Below are positions 8,084-14,594 of a stretch of 51,711 nt of DNA, one piece after another; positions within the stretch are counted from its first letter, which is position 1; each line of letters opens with the position of its first letter. A program made the translations under genes and the position numbers. Source of the DNA: Hylemonella sp. (GTDB taxonomy: Bacteria; Pseudomonadota; Gammaproteobacteria; Burkholderiales; Burkholderiaceae_C); NCBI GenBank assembly GCA_030695415.1, contig JAUYQZ010000024.1, positions 1 to 51,711 on the forward strand. The letters are read 5' to 3'. The notes beneath the pieces were generated by a model that was given only the letters and a program-made list of their open reading frames with translations, had not been told where the DNA came from and ran no database searches.

Positions 8084-8713
8084 ATGGCAAGCTACCACAC
8101 CCCTTTTGAAATCCATGTGCATGGTCAGGTGCTCCTGCGCCTGGAGGTCGGCTTCGATCAGCTTCAGGAGGCGCTCAAGCCGCTTTGGAAGTACGCGGGC
8201 GCCCGTTCGCTGGCGGATGGCGCGCATAGTCACTACGAGGACGAACCGGGCATACGCTTCGACGTTCAGGAGCACATGCTTCAGCTGTGCTGGACCGTGA
8301 TCGGCAGCGATGATTTCCGCCAGTCGCTCGATGAGATGTGCATGAACCTCAATGAGTTGTCGCAGGCCGGGGCTGCCATCGAAGTCACCTTCTACGACAC
8401 CGAGTTCGACGAGGACGAAGCCGACCCCAGCGCGCAGTCACGGGATGACTTCATGATGCTCTTCGTCGGCCCCAACCCGGCAGCCATCATGCAGGTCCAG
8501 CGCGACCTGCTGGTGCAGGACATGATCAGCCTGATGGAGCGTCACTTCGATGCCTCCGAGCTCGGTGGCGTGGTGAGTGAGGTGGACCGCCTGTTCAGCC
8601 AGCGCTTCGACTCGCTGGTCAACTCGCTGGAGCTTGGCAAGCCGCCCCGCGGGTCCGGCGGAGGCCACGGGGGTGGCCATGGTGGCGGTCGAAAACCGCG
8701 ACATTTGCACTGA
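8084..8713 (+). CDS. Conserved-looking hypothetical protein with His/Gly-rich tail
   Basis: I do not recognise this family securely. The product is 209 aa from the ATG at 8084, which follows CAGAGAGAACACG; in-frame codons further upstream fall in tRNA debris and are rejected. The N-terminal part (1-75) alternates hydrophobic and charged residues (FEIHVHGQVLLRLEVGF) as in a small beta-alpha domain. The middle holds an acidic patch DTEFDEDEAD, and a helical part around 140-180 resembles a dimerisation helix (DLLVQDMISLMERHF). The last 20 residues are GSGGGHGGGHGGGRKPRHLH, a flexible His/Gly tail that could bind a metal. No signal peptide or membrane segment is visible, so it is probably cytosolic. 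It stands alone between the tRNA cluster and the pilus locus. Confidence 0.8.
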   Translation: MASYHTPFEIHVHGQVLLRLEVGFDQLQEALKPLWKYAGARSLADGAHSHYEDEPGIRFDVQEHMLQLCWTVIGSDDFRQSLDEMCMNLNELSQAGAAIEVTFYDTEFDEDEADPSAQSRDDFMMLFVGPNPAAIMQVQRDLLVQDMISLMERHFDASELGGVVSEVDRLFSQRFDSLVNSLELGKPPRGSGGGHGGGHGGGRKPRHLH

Positions 8714-8802
8714 TTTCCCGTTTCTGTGCGCCGGCGGGCGACTCAAATCCTGCGTCCCATGCTACTATTTTGATAGTTAATGTGCCACGCAAGGACTGAC
8801 TC

Positions 8803-10551
8803 ATGAACACGGCTGCTGCAGCCATCGCCAAGCCCGCAGGTCCCCGCCCTCCCGCAGGGCGCCCGGAGAAGCTGCGCCTGGGCGACGTGCTGGTTCAGCA
8901 ACGTCTCATCTCGCAGGAACAGCTGCAGCAGACCCTGGAGCTGCAGCAACAGACTGGCAAGAAGGTCGGTCGCCTGCTGATCGAAAGCGGCGTCATCACC
9001 GAGGAGTTGCTGGCTGACGCGCTGGCGCGCCAGTTGCGCGTGCCCTTCGTCAATCTCAAGACCTACCCGTTCCGCGGCGACGTGGTCAAGCTGCTGCAGG
9101 AATCGGCCGCGCGACGTTTTCGCGCCCTGGTACTGGAAGACAAGGGCGACAGCCTGCTGGTGGCCATGGCCGACCCGCTGGACCTGTTTGCCTACGACGA
9201 AATCACCCGCCTGCTCAAGCGCAGCATCAGCATTGCAGCCGTGCCTGAGAGCCAGCTGGCTTTGGCCTGCGACCGTCTTTACCGACGTACCGAAGAGATC
9301 AGCGGTCTGGCGCGTGCGCTTGAGAAGGATCTGGGCGACGCGGTCGACTTCGGCGAGCTGTCGGCCTCCGCCGGCGCCGAAGGCGCGCCTGTGGTGCGAC
9401 TGCTGCAGTCGCTGTTCGAGGACGCCACGCAGGTCGGCGCCTCGGACATCCACATCGAACCCCTGGAGTCCGGCCTGCAGATCCGCGTGCGTGTCGATGG
9501 TGTGCTGCAGACGCAAACCCAGGCCGAGAAGCGCATCGGCGCAGCCCTGGCCCAGCGCATCAAGCTCATGGCCGGCCTGGACATCTCCGAGAAGCGCCTG
9601 CCGCAAGACGGCCGTTTCAGTGTGCGCCTGAAGGACCAGACCATCGACGTGCGCCTGTCCACCATGCCCAGCACCTACGGCGAGTCCGTGGTGATGCGTC
9701 TGCTGAGCCTGGACGGCGGGGTGCGCCAGCTCGACCGCATCGGCATGCCGCCGGCCATGCTGGCGCGCTTTCGCCAGTTGCTGGGGCGTACGTCCGGGCT
9801 GATCCTTGTGACGGGCCCGACCGGCTCGGGCAAGACCACCACCCTGTACGCTGCGCTGGCCGAACTCAATTCCAGCGAACTCAAGATGATCACGGTCGAG
9901 GACCCGGTGGAATACCGCCTGCCCGGCATCACCCAGGTGCAGGTCAACGAAAAGATTGAGCTTTCCTTCGCCAAGGTCTTGCGCGCGACCCTGCGCCAGG
10001 ATCCGGATGTGATCCTGGTCGGCGAAATGCGAGACGCCGAAACAGCCGAGATCGGTCTGCGCGCCGCCATAACCGGTCACCTCGTGCTCTCCACCCTGCA
10101 CACACGCGATGCGGCCAGCACTCCCTTCCGCCTGCTGGACATGGGGGTGCCGCCGTTCATGGTGGCCACCTCGCTGCAGGCCGTTGTTGCGCAGCGTCTG
10201 GTGCGGCTGATCTGTGCGACCTGCGCTGAGCCGCATGAGCCCGACGCGCAGGAGCGTGCGTGGTTGTCTGGTCTGGTGGGCTCGGGGGAGCACGTGCACG
10301 CCAAGCGGGGCCGCGGCTGTTCCGCCTGCAACGGCACCGGCTACTCGGGCCGTCAGGGCGTCTACGAGATGCTGGAGATGGATGCCGAGCTGACGCAGTC
10401 GGCCAGCCGCTCCGATCCGGCCGCCTTCCTGCAGACCGCGCGCTCGCGCATGGACGGGCAGACGCTGACGCACCAGGCGCTGGAACTCGTGCGCCAGGGG
10501 CGAACGTCGCTGGCCGAGGCCATGCGGGTGGGCTACGACCTTGAAGATTAG
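8803..10551 (+). CDS. mshE: MSHA pilus assembly ATPase MshE (GspE/PilB family)
   Basis: MshE is the cytoplasmic hexameric ATPase that powers pilus extension. The product is 582 aa. The N-terminus is an MshEN c-di-GMP-binding domain with two 24-residue repeats, R25-Q48 and K54-Q77, separated by five residues. Repeat 2 keeps VG...LLIESGVI...LL..AL..Q; repeat 1 has Arg34 where the consensus has Gly. The ATPase core has Walker A GPTGSGKT (338-345), an Asp box near ITVEDPVE, a His box at LVLSTLHTRDA, and a C-terminal CxxC...CxxC zinc site (CATC and CSAC). The stop is 8 nt before mshG. A GspE of type II secretion is the alternative, but the downstream mshD-Q genes settle it. Confidence 0.93.
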   Translation: MNTAAAAIAKPAGPRPPAGRPEKLRLGDVLVQQRLISQEQLQQTLELQQQTGKKVGRLLIESGVITEELLADALARQLRVPFVNLKTYPFRGDVVKLLQESAARRFRALVLEDKGDSLLVAMADPLDLFAYDEITRLLKRSISIAAVPESQLALACDRLYRRTEEISGLARALEKDLGDAVDFGELSASAGAEGAPVVRLLQSLFEDATQVGASDIHIEPLESGLQIRVRVDGVLQTQTQAEKRIGAALAQRIKLMAGLDISEKRLPQDGRFSVRLKDQTIDVRLSTMPSTYGESVVMRLLSLDGGVRQLDRIGMPPAMLARFRQLLGRTSGLILVTGPTGSGKTTTLYAALAELNSSELKMITVEDPVEYRLPGITQVQVNEKIELSFAKVLRATLRQDPDVILVGEMRDAETAEIGLRAAITGHLVLSTLHTRDAASTPFRLLDMGVPPFMVATSLQAVVAQRLVRLICATCAEPHEPDAQERAWLSGLVGSGEHVHAKRGRGCSACNGTGYSGRQGVYEMLEMDAELTQSASRSDPAAFLQTARSRMDGQTLTHQALELVRQGRTSLAEAMRVGYDLED

Positions 10552-10559
10552 GCGCTGAT

Positions 10560-11792
10560 ATGGCCCTTTATGCGTGGCGTGGGCGCAACAGCCAGGGTGA
10601 ACTGATCCAGGGTGAGCAGGAGGCGATGTCGGAAGATGCCGTGGCCGACCGCTTGCTCAGTCTTGGGCTGGTCCCGGTGCAGATTCTGGTGGCGCCAGAA
10701 GCGCCTGCTTCCGAGAGCTGGTGGGAGCATCTCAATCGCCGGGCTATCGCCATTGAAGACGTGCTCATCTTCTCGCGCCAGATGTACACGCTGAACAAGG
10801 CGGGCGTGCCCATCCTGCGCGCGTTTGCCGGGCTGGAGGCGTCGGCCGAGAAGCCGGCCATGGTCGATGTGCTCAAGGACGTGCGCAGCGGCCTGGACCA
10901 GGGGCGCGACATGGCCACCTCGCTGTCGCGCCACCCCAAGGTTTTCGGCCCTTTCTACGTGGCCATGGTGCGGGTGGGTGAGATGACCGGCCGCCTGACC
11001 GAGGTCTTCCTGCGCCTGGCCGAGCATCTGGAGTTCGAGCGTGATGTGCGCGCCCGCATCAAGCAGGCTCTGCGTTACCCGACCTTCGTCATCATCGCCA
11101 TGCTGATCGCAGTGGTCATCATCAATATTTTCGTGCTGCCGGTGTTCGCCAAGGTGTTCGCCGGCTTCAACACCCAGTTGCCGCTGATCACCCGCGGCCT
11201 GCTGGGTTTCTCCACCTGGACGATCACCTGGTGGCCGGTGCTGCTGGTACTGGCGGTGGCGGCCGGGGTCATGGTTCGCTCCTACCTGGGCACGCCGCAG
11301 GGGCGCTACAACTGGGACCGGCGCAAGCTCAGCCTGCCGATCGTCGGCCCCATCATCCTCAAAGCCACGCTGGGGCGCTTTGCCCGCAGCTTTGCGCTCT
11401 CCAGCCAGAGCGGGGTGCCGCTGGTGCAGGCGCTGACCGTGGTGGCGCAGACGGTGGACAACGCCTACATCGGCGCGCGCGTCGAGCAGATGCGCGACGG
11501 CATCGAGCGCGGGGAGAGCATCTCGCGCTGCGCCGCGGCCACCGGCGTTTTTACCCCGGTGGTGCTGCAGATGATCACCGTGGGCGAGGAAACCGGTGAA
11601 CTCGATTCGCTGCTGTTCGAAATCGCCGAGATGTACGAGCGCGACACCGACTACGCCATCAAGGGCCTGTCCACCGCCATCGAACCCATCTTGCTGGCCT
11701 TCATCGGCGTGCTGGTGCTGCTGCTGGCGCTGGGGGTCTTCCTGCCCTTGTGGAACCTGGGCCAGGCGGCCATGGGGCGCGGGGGCGGTTGA
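10560..11792 (+). CDS. mshG: MSHA pilus inner-membrane platform protein MshG (GspF/PilC family)
   Basis: MshG is the polytopic inner-membrane platform that couples the MshE motor to pilin insertion. The product is 410 aa and has the two tandem type II secretion F domains. The first contains VLIFSRQMYTLNKAGVPIL and GPFYVAMVRVGEMTGRL; the second contains LGRFARSFALSSQSGVPL and MITVGEETGELDSLL. Membrane segments are visible at about 177-198, 224-240 and 376-396. The gene starts 8 nt after mshE and ends 163 nt before the pilin gene, where a separate pilin promoter is suggested. Confidence 0.93.
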   Translation: MALYAWRGRNSQGELIQGEQEAMSEDAVADRLLSLGLVPVQILVAPEAPASESWWEHLNRRAIAIEDVLIFSRQMYTLNKAGVPILRAFAGLEASAEKPAMVDVLKDVRSGLDQGRDMATSLSRHPKVFGPFYVAMVRVGEMTGRLTEVFLRLAEHLEFERDVRARIKQALRYPTFVIIAMLIAVVIINIFVLPVFAKVFAGFNTQLPLITRGLLGFSTWTITWWPVLLVLAVAAGVMVRSYLGTPQGRYNWDRRKLSLPIVGPIILKATLGRFARSFALSSQSGVPLVQALTVVAQTVDNAYIGARVEQMRDGIERGESISRCAAATGVFTPVVLQMITVGEETGELDSLLFEIAEMYERDTDYAIKGLSTAIEPILLAFIGVLVLLLALGVFLPLWNLGQAAMGRGGG

Positions 11793-11825
11793 GTGGCGCG
11801 CCCGGCGCTGGAAATGCCGCGCTGG

Positions 11826-11841
11826 TGTGACGTTTTACACA
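11826..11841 (+). promoter_or_regulatory. CRP-like operator upstream of the pilin gene
   Basis: TGTGA-N6-ACACA matches the CRP/Vfr site TGTGA-N6-TCACA at all but one base. GTGTG and CACAC form its outer dyad. Its centre (11833.5) lies about 62 nt before the start point expected from the -10 element at 11884, which is the class I activator position. Confidence 0.5.
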
Positions 11842-11883
11842 CGGATACCTCTTGTCTGGGGTGCGCTTTTCGGGGGGCAAGGT

Positions 11884-11889
11884 TATACT
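11884..11889 (+). promoter_or_regulatory. Predicted -10 element of the pilin promoter
   Basis: TATACT (11884-11889) is a good -10 hexamer 67 nt before the pilin start. No good -35 is visible at 16-18 nt spacing, which fits an activator-dependent promoter. The expected start near 11896 gives a leader of about 60 nt that contains a small AGCGG/CCGCT hairpin. Confidence 0.5.
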
Positions 11890-11955
11890 TCAAAAACGAT
11901 AGCGGTTCTCCTTGGTGCCGCTCAATTTGAGATTTTTCCTGGACTGGAGCCTGAC

Positions 11956-12372
11956 ATGAAACAGCAACGTGGTTTTACCCTGATCGAACTGGTGATGGTG
12001 ATCGTGATCCTCGGCATCCTGGCTGCCGTGGCAATTCCTCGATTTGTGGATCTGGGTGGTCAGGCCGGTGACGCTTCGGCACAGGGTACCGCTGGTGCAC
12101 TGAGTTCAGCTGCCGCAATTAATTACGCCTCGGCTGTCGCTGGGAATGCCGGTGCCACCGTGATTACTTCCGGCACCACGACGTGTGCTGCTCTGACGCC
12201 GCTGCTCACCGGTGGCGCCATGCCGACCAACGTCGCATTTGTAAATGCTGCGGCTGTGATCACCTGCGCCAATCCTGCTGGCCGTGGCGGTTCCGTTGCG
12301 GCATGCAACGTTGCGCATACGCAGGGCGCAACCGCTGCAGGTTTCCCGGTCAGCGTGATCTGCACGAACTGA
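11956..12372 (+). CDS. mshA: Type IV pilin, MshA/MshB-like major pilin
   Basis: This is the prepilin that would polymerise into the fibre. The product is 138 aa with a short six-residue leader MKQQRG, then the prepilin peptidase site G-FTLIELVMVIVILGILAAVAIPRF, with the conserved Glu at mature position 5 and the long hydrophobic N-terminal helix. The C-terminal part is rich in Ala, Gly and Thr and has four cysteines (TTCAAL, ITCANP, AACNVA, VICTN) that could form disulphide loops. It is preceded by a TGGAG ribosome-binding site, its own predicted promoter with a CRP-like site, and it is followed by an intrinsic terminator at 12419. This layout is expected for an abundant major subunit. Whether it is MshA or MshB in the Vibrio sense cannot be decided here. 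Confidence 0.88.
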   Translation: MKQQRGFTLIELVMVIVILGILAAVAIPRFVDLGGQAGDASAQGTAGALSSAAAINYASAVAGNAGATVITSGTTTCAALTPLLTGGAMPTNVAFVNAAAVITCANPAGRGGSVAACNVAHTQGATAAGFPVSVICTN

Positions 12373-12386
12373 ACTGCGCGGAGCAG

Positions 12387-12935
12387 ATGGAAATGGCGTT
12401 TGCGCGCCAAGCAAAGACAGCCGCCAAATTGGCGGCTTTTTTTGTTGCTCGCACCCAGACCACGCGATCTTCTCTATCCTCTTGCGGTGGTTTCACGCTA
12501 ATCGAATTGGTTATGGTGATTCTGCTAATCGGGATACTGGCCGTTTTTGTGGGACCTCGTTTCGATGAAAGAATTTTCGCAGCGCGGGGGTTTCATGACG
12601 AAACCCTCGCGCTGATGCGTTATGCGCAGAAGACGGCCATCGCACAGCGGCGCACCGTCTGCGTGGCATTCGCGGCGGATTCGGCGACGCTGAGCATTGC
12701 GCCTGCGGCGGCAACAAACACTTGTACGGGTGCGCTGGTCGGCCCCAGGGGTGAGCCCGCTGGCAACATCACGGCGCCAGCGGGCGTAGCCTATCAGGCG
12801 GTGCCTGGCGCAGCCTTCTTTTTCAATCCGCTCGGCCAGCCCAGCCAAGCCTTGGCGCTGCAGGTCACACAGGCGGGGGTGGCCATCGGTATGACCGTGA
12901 CGGTCGAGGCGGAGACAGGCTATGTGCACGACTAG
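12387..12935 (+). CDS. mshC: MSHA minor pseudopilin MshC, with long leader
   Basis: This is a minor pseudopilin of the pilus-initiating complex. The prepilin site is SSCGG-FTLIELVMVILLIGILAVF, followed by a GspH-like region with DETLALMRYAQKTAIAQRRTVCVAF. From the ATG at 12387 the product is 182 aa with an unusually long 35-residue leader; an ATG at 12393 is also possible. No ATG, GTG or TTG occurs in frame between the terminator at 12419-12443 and the prepilin site, so the leader must be translated through the terminator hairpin unless a rare start codon is used. The 3' end overlaps mshD by 14 nt. Confidence 0.82.
   Translation: MEMAFARQAKTAAKLAAFFVARTQTTRSSLSSCGGFTLIELVMVILLIGILAVFVGPRFDERIFAARGFHDETLALMRYAQKTAIAQRRTVCVAFAADSATLSIAPAAATNTCTGALVGPRGEPAGNITAPAGVAYQAVPGAAFFFNPLGQPSQALALQVTQAGVAIGMTVTVEAETGYVHD
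12419..12443 (+). terminator. Intrinsic terminator between the pilin and mshC prepilin site
   Basis: A 7-bp stem AGCCGCC/GGCGGCT (12419-12425, 12431-12437) with loop AAATT is followed by a T-run ending at 12443. It stands 46 nt after the pilin stop, as expected for the terminator of an abundant pilin mRNA, but it also lies inside the reading frame of mshC. Confidence 0.85.
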
Positions 12936-13371
12936 CCGAAAACAGACCGGCTTCACGCTGGTCGAATTGATCTTTTTCATCGTGGTGGTGACCTTGGGCA
13001 TTGCCGGCATCCTCGTTGTCATGGATGTCAGTGCTGCCCGCAGCGCCGACCCGATGGTGCGCAAGCAGGCCATGGTGCTGGCAGATTCGCTGTTGGAGGA
13101 GATCCTGTTGAAGGAGTTTGCCGATCCGGATGGGGTGGGCGGCGAAGCCACGCGCGCGACCTTCGACGATGTCAACGACTTCCACGGCATCAACGAAGTC
13201 ATTCCTGCGGGACCGGTCTTCACAGGCATGCCTGCCTTGCTCAACGGTTATCGGATCCAGATCCAGGTCACGGGGGCGACCCTGGACACCGTTGATGCCC
13301 GACGCGTGAGTGTGACGGTCAGCCGCGACAATGAAAACATCAACATGGTTGGTTTTCGGACGGACTATTGA
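12922..13371 (+). CDS. mshD: MSHA minor pseudopilin MshD
   Basis: This is a minor pseudopilin, probably part of the initiation/tip complex with MshC and MshO. The product is 149 aa with the prepilin site QTG-FTLVELIFFIVVVTLGIAG. As in other MshD proteins, an alanine-rich helix (MVRKQAMVLADSLLEEILLKEF) follows the membrane stretch, and the C-terminal half is beta-rich. The ATG at 12922 lies within the end of mshC (14-nt overlap), and the stop is 2 nt before the mshO ATG, so translation is likely coupled. Confidence 0.85.
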   Translation: MCTTSRKQTGFTLVELIFFIVVVTLGIAGILVVMDVSAARSADPMVRKQAMVLADSLLEEILLKEFADPDGVGGEATRATFDDVNDFHGINEVIPAGPVFTGMPALLNGYRIQIQVTGATLDTVDARRVSVTVSRDNENINMVGFRTDY

Positions 13372-13373
13372 CC

Positions 13374-14195
13374 ATGCGTACCCTGCAGCGTCCCCAGAGC
13401 GGCTTCACCCTGATCGAACTGGTCATGGTGATCGTGATCCTGGGCATCATCGGCACCATGGTGGCGGTGTTCATGCGCAGCCCGATCGACGCCTACTTCG
13501 ACACCGCCCGCCGTGCCGCCCTGAGCGACCAGGCCGACACGGCGACACGCCGCATGGCGCGCGACATCCGCAAGGCCCTGCCCAACAGCATTCGTAATCC
13601 GAACAACAATTGCATCGAGTTCATCCCCACCCGCACGGGCGGGCGTTACCGGGCCGACGTGGACACGGCGGCCGGCCCCGGGCCGCAGGCCAACAGCGTG
13701 CTGGACTTCAGCGTGGCCGACGACCGGTTCAATATGCTGGGCAACAACGCAATCCTGCCCGCCGACCAGCAGATCCAGGTGAATGACCTGATCGCGGTCT
13801 ACAACCTGGGCATCACCGGGGCCGATGCCTATGCCGGCGACAACACGGCGACCGTCACTGCCGTCACGACGGCCGCAGAATCGAACCTGACCATCAGCAG
13901 CAAGCGCTTCCCGCTGGCCTCCGGGGGGCAGCGCTTCCACGTGATCCCGGGCAACGAGCCGGTGGTGGCCTATGTCTGTTCGGCGGGCAATCTGCGTCGC
14001 ACGAGCCGGGCTTTTGCCGCCGCGGCCTGCCCGGCTGGCGGCCCCATCCTGGCGCGCAATGTCACTGCCTGCAATTTTGTCTACAACGGGTCGGACCTGC
14101 AGCGCAATGCCCTGGTCCAATTGGCGATGGCGTTCACGGATAACGCGGAGACCGTGAGCCTGTACCACGAAGTCCATGTGAACAACACACCATGA
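13374..14195 (+). CDS. mshO: MSHA minor pseudopilin MshO (GspJ-like)
   Basis: This is a larger minor pseudopilin of 273 aa. The prepilin site is RPQSG-FTLIELVMVIVILGIIG. The mature protein has the GspJ-type helix DTARRAALSDQADTATRRMARDIRKAL, and a long Gly/Ala-rich beta domain follows, with several cysteines near the C-terminus (YVCSAG, AACPAG, TACNF). The ATG at 13374 is preferred to an in-frame TTG at 13368. The end overlaps mshP by four bases (ATGA). Confidence 0.86.
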   Translation: MRTLQRPQSGFTLIELVMVIVILGIIGTMVAVFMRSPIDAYFDTARRAALSDQADTATRRMARDIRKALPNSIRNPNNNCIEFIPTRTGGRYRADVDTAAGPGPQANSVLDFSVADDRFNMLGNNAILPADQQIQVNDLIAVYNLGITGADAYAGDNTATVTAVTTAAESNLTISSKRFPLASGGQRFHVIPGNEPVVAYVCSAGNLRRTSRAFAAAACPAGGPILARNVTACNFVYNGSDLQRNALVQLAMAFTDNAETVSLYHEVHVNNTP

Positions 14196-14593
14196 AGCGC
14201 CTGCACGCCATCCAGCGCGGCTTCGCCGCCATCACTGCGGTCTTCCTGCTGGTCGTGCTGGCGGCGCTGGGCGCCTTCATGCTGACGTTTTCCAACACGC
14301 AGCAATTGACCTCGGCCCAGGACGTGCAGGGTTCGCGGGCCTACTGGGCGGCTCGCGCCGGCCTGGAGTGGGGCGTGAGCCGCGTGATCGCGGCCCCCGC
14401 GGCCTGCCCTGCAGTGCCCGCGCCGTTCGTCATCGAGGGCTTCACTATCGTCATCAACTGCACACGCCAGACCTACAACGAGAGCGGGGGCAACGTGACG
14501 ATTTTCAGGCTGGGCGCCACGGCCTCGCAGGGCGGGGCGGTCGGTTCGCTTGCTTATGTCGAGCGCAGCGTGACTGCGACCGTGGAGCTATGA
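14192..14593 (+). CDS. mshP: MSHA biogenesis protein MshP
   Basis: MshP is a small PilX/GspK-like membrane protein of pseudopilin type, 133 aa here. The N-terminus MKRLHAIQRGFAAITAVFLLVVLAALGAF has the membrane helix but lacks the canonical Glu5, as in the PilX group. It is followed by the conserved SRAYWAARAGLEWGVSR segment typical of MshP. The ATG overlaps the mshO stop (ATGA) and its stop is 1 nt before the mshQ ATG. Confidence 0.85.
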   Translation: MKRLHAIQRGFAAITAVFLLVVLAALGAFMLTFSNTQQLTSAQDVQGSRAYWAARAGLEWGVSRVIAAPAACPAVPAPFVIEGFTIVINCTRQTYNESGGNVTIFRLGATASQGGAVGSLAYVERSVTATVEL

Positions 14594-14594
14594 C

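Noticed and set aside
8761..8781. AT-rich motif GCTACTATTTTGATAG upstream of mshE, similar in part to sequences at 11889 and 18160, as a dispersed repeat family
   Set aside because: The shared core is only about 8-9 nt, too short to claim a repeat without a genome-wide search. A search for a longer GCTATTTTGATAGC-like consensus in intergenic regions would decide.
8803..11792. Type II secretion gspE-gspF or type IV pilus pilB-pilC
   Set aside because: The following mshD, mshO, mshP, mshQ, mshK, mshM and mshN homologues and the MshEN domain identify the MSHA system; no gspD-type operon, pilD, pilQ or pilT is present.
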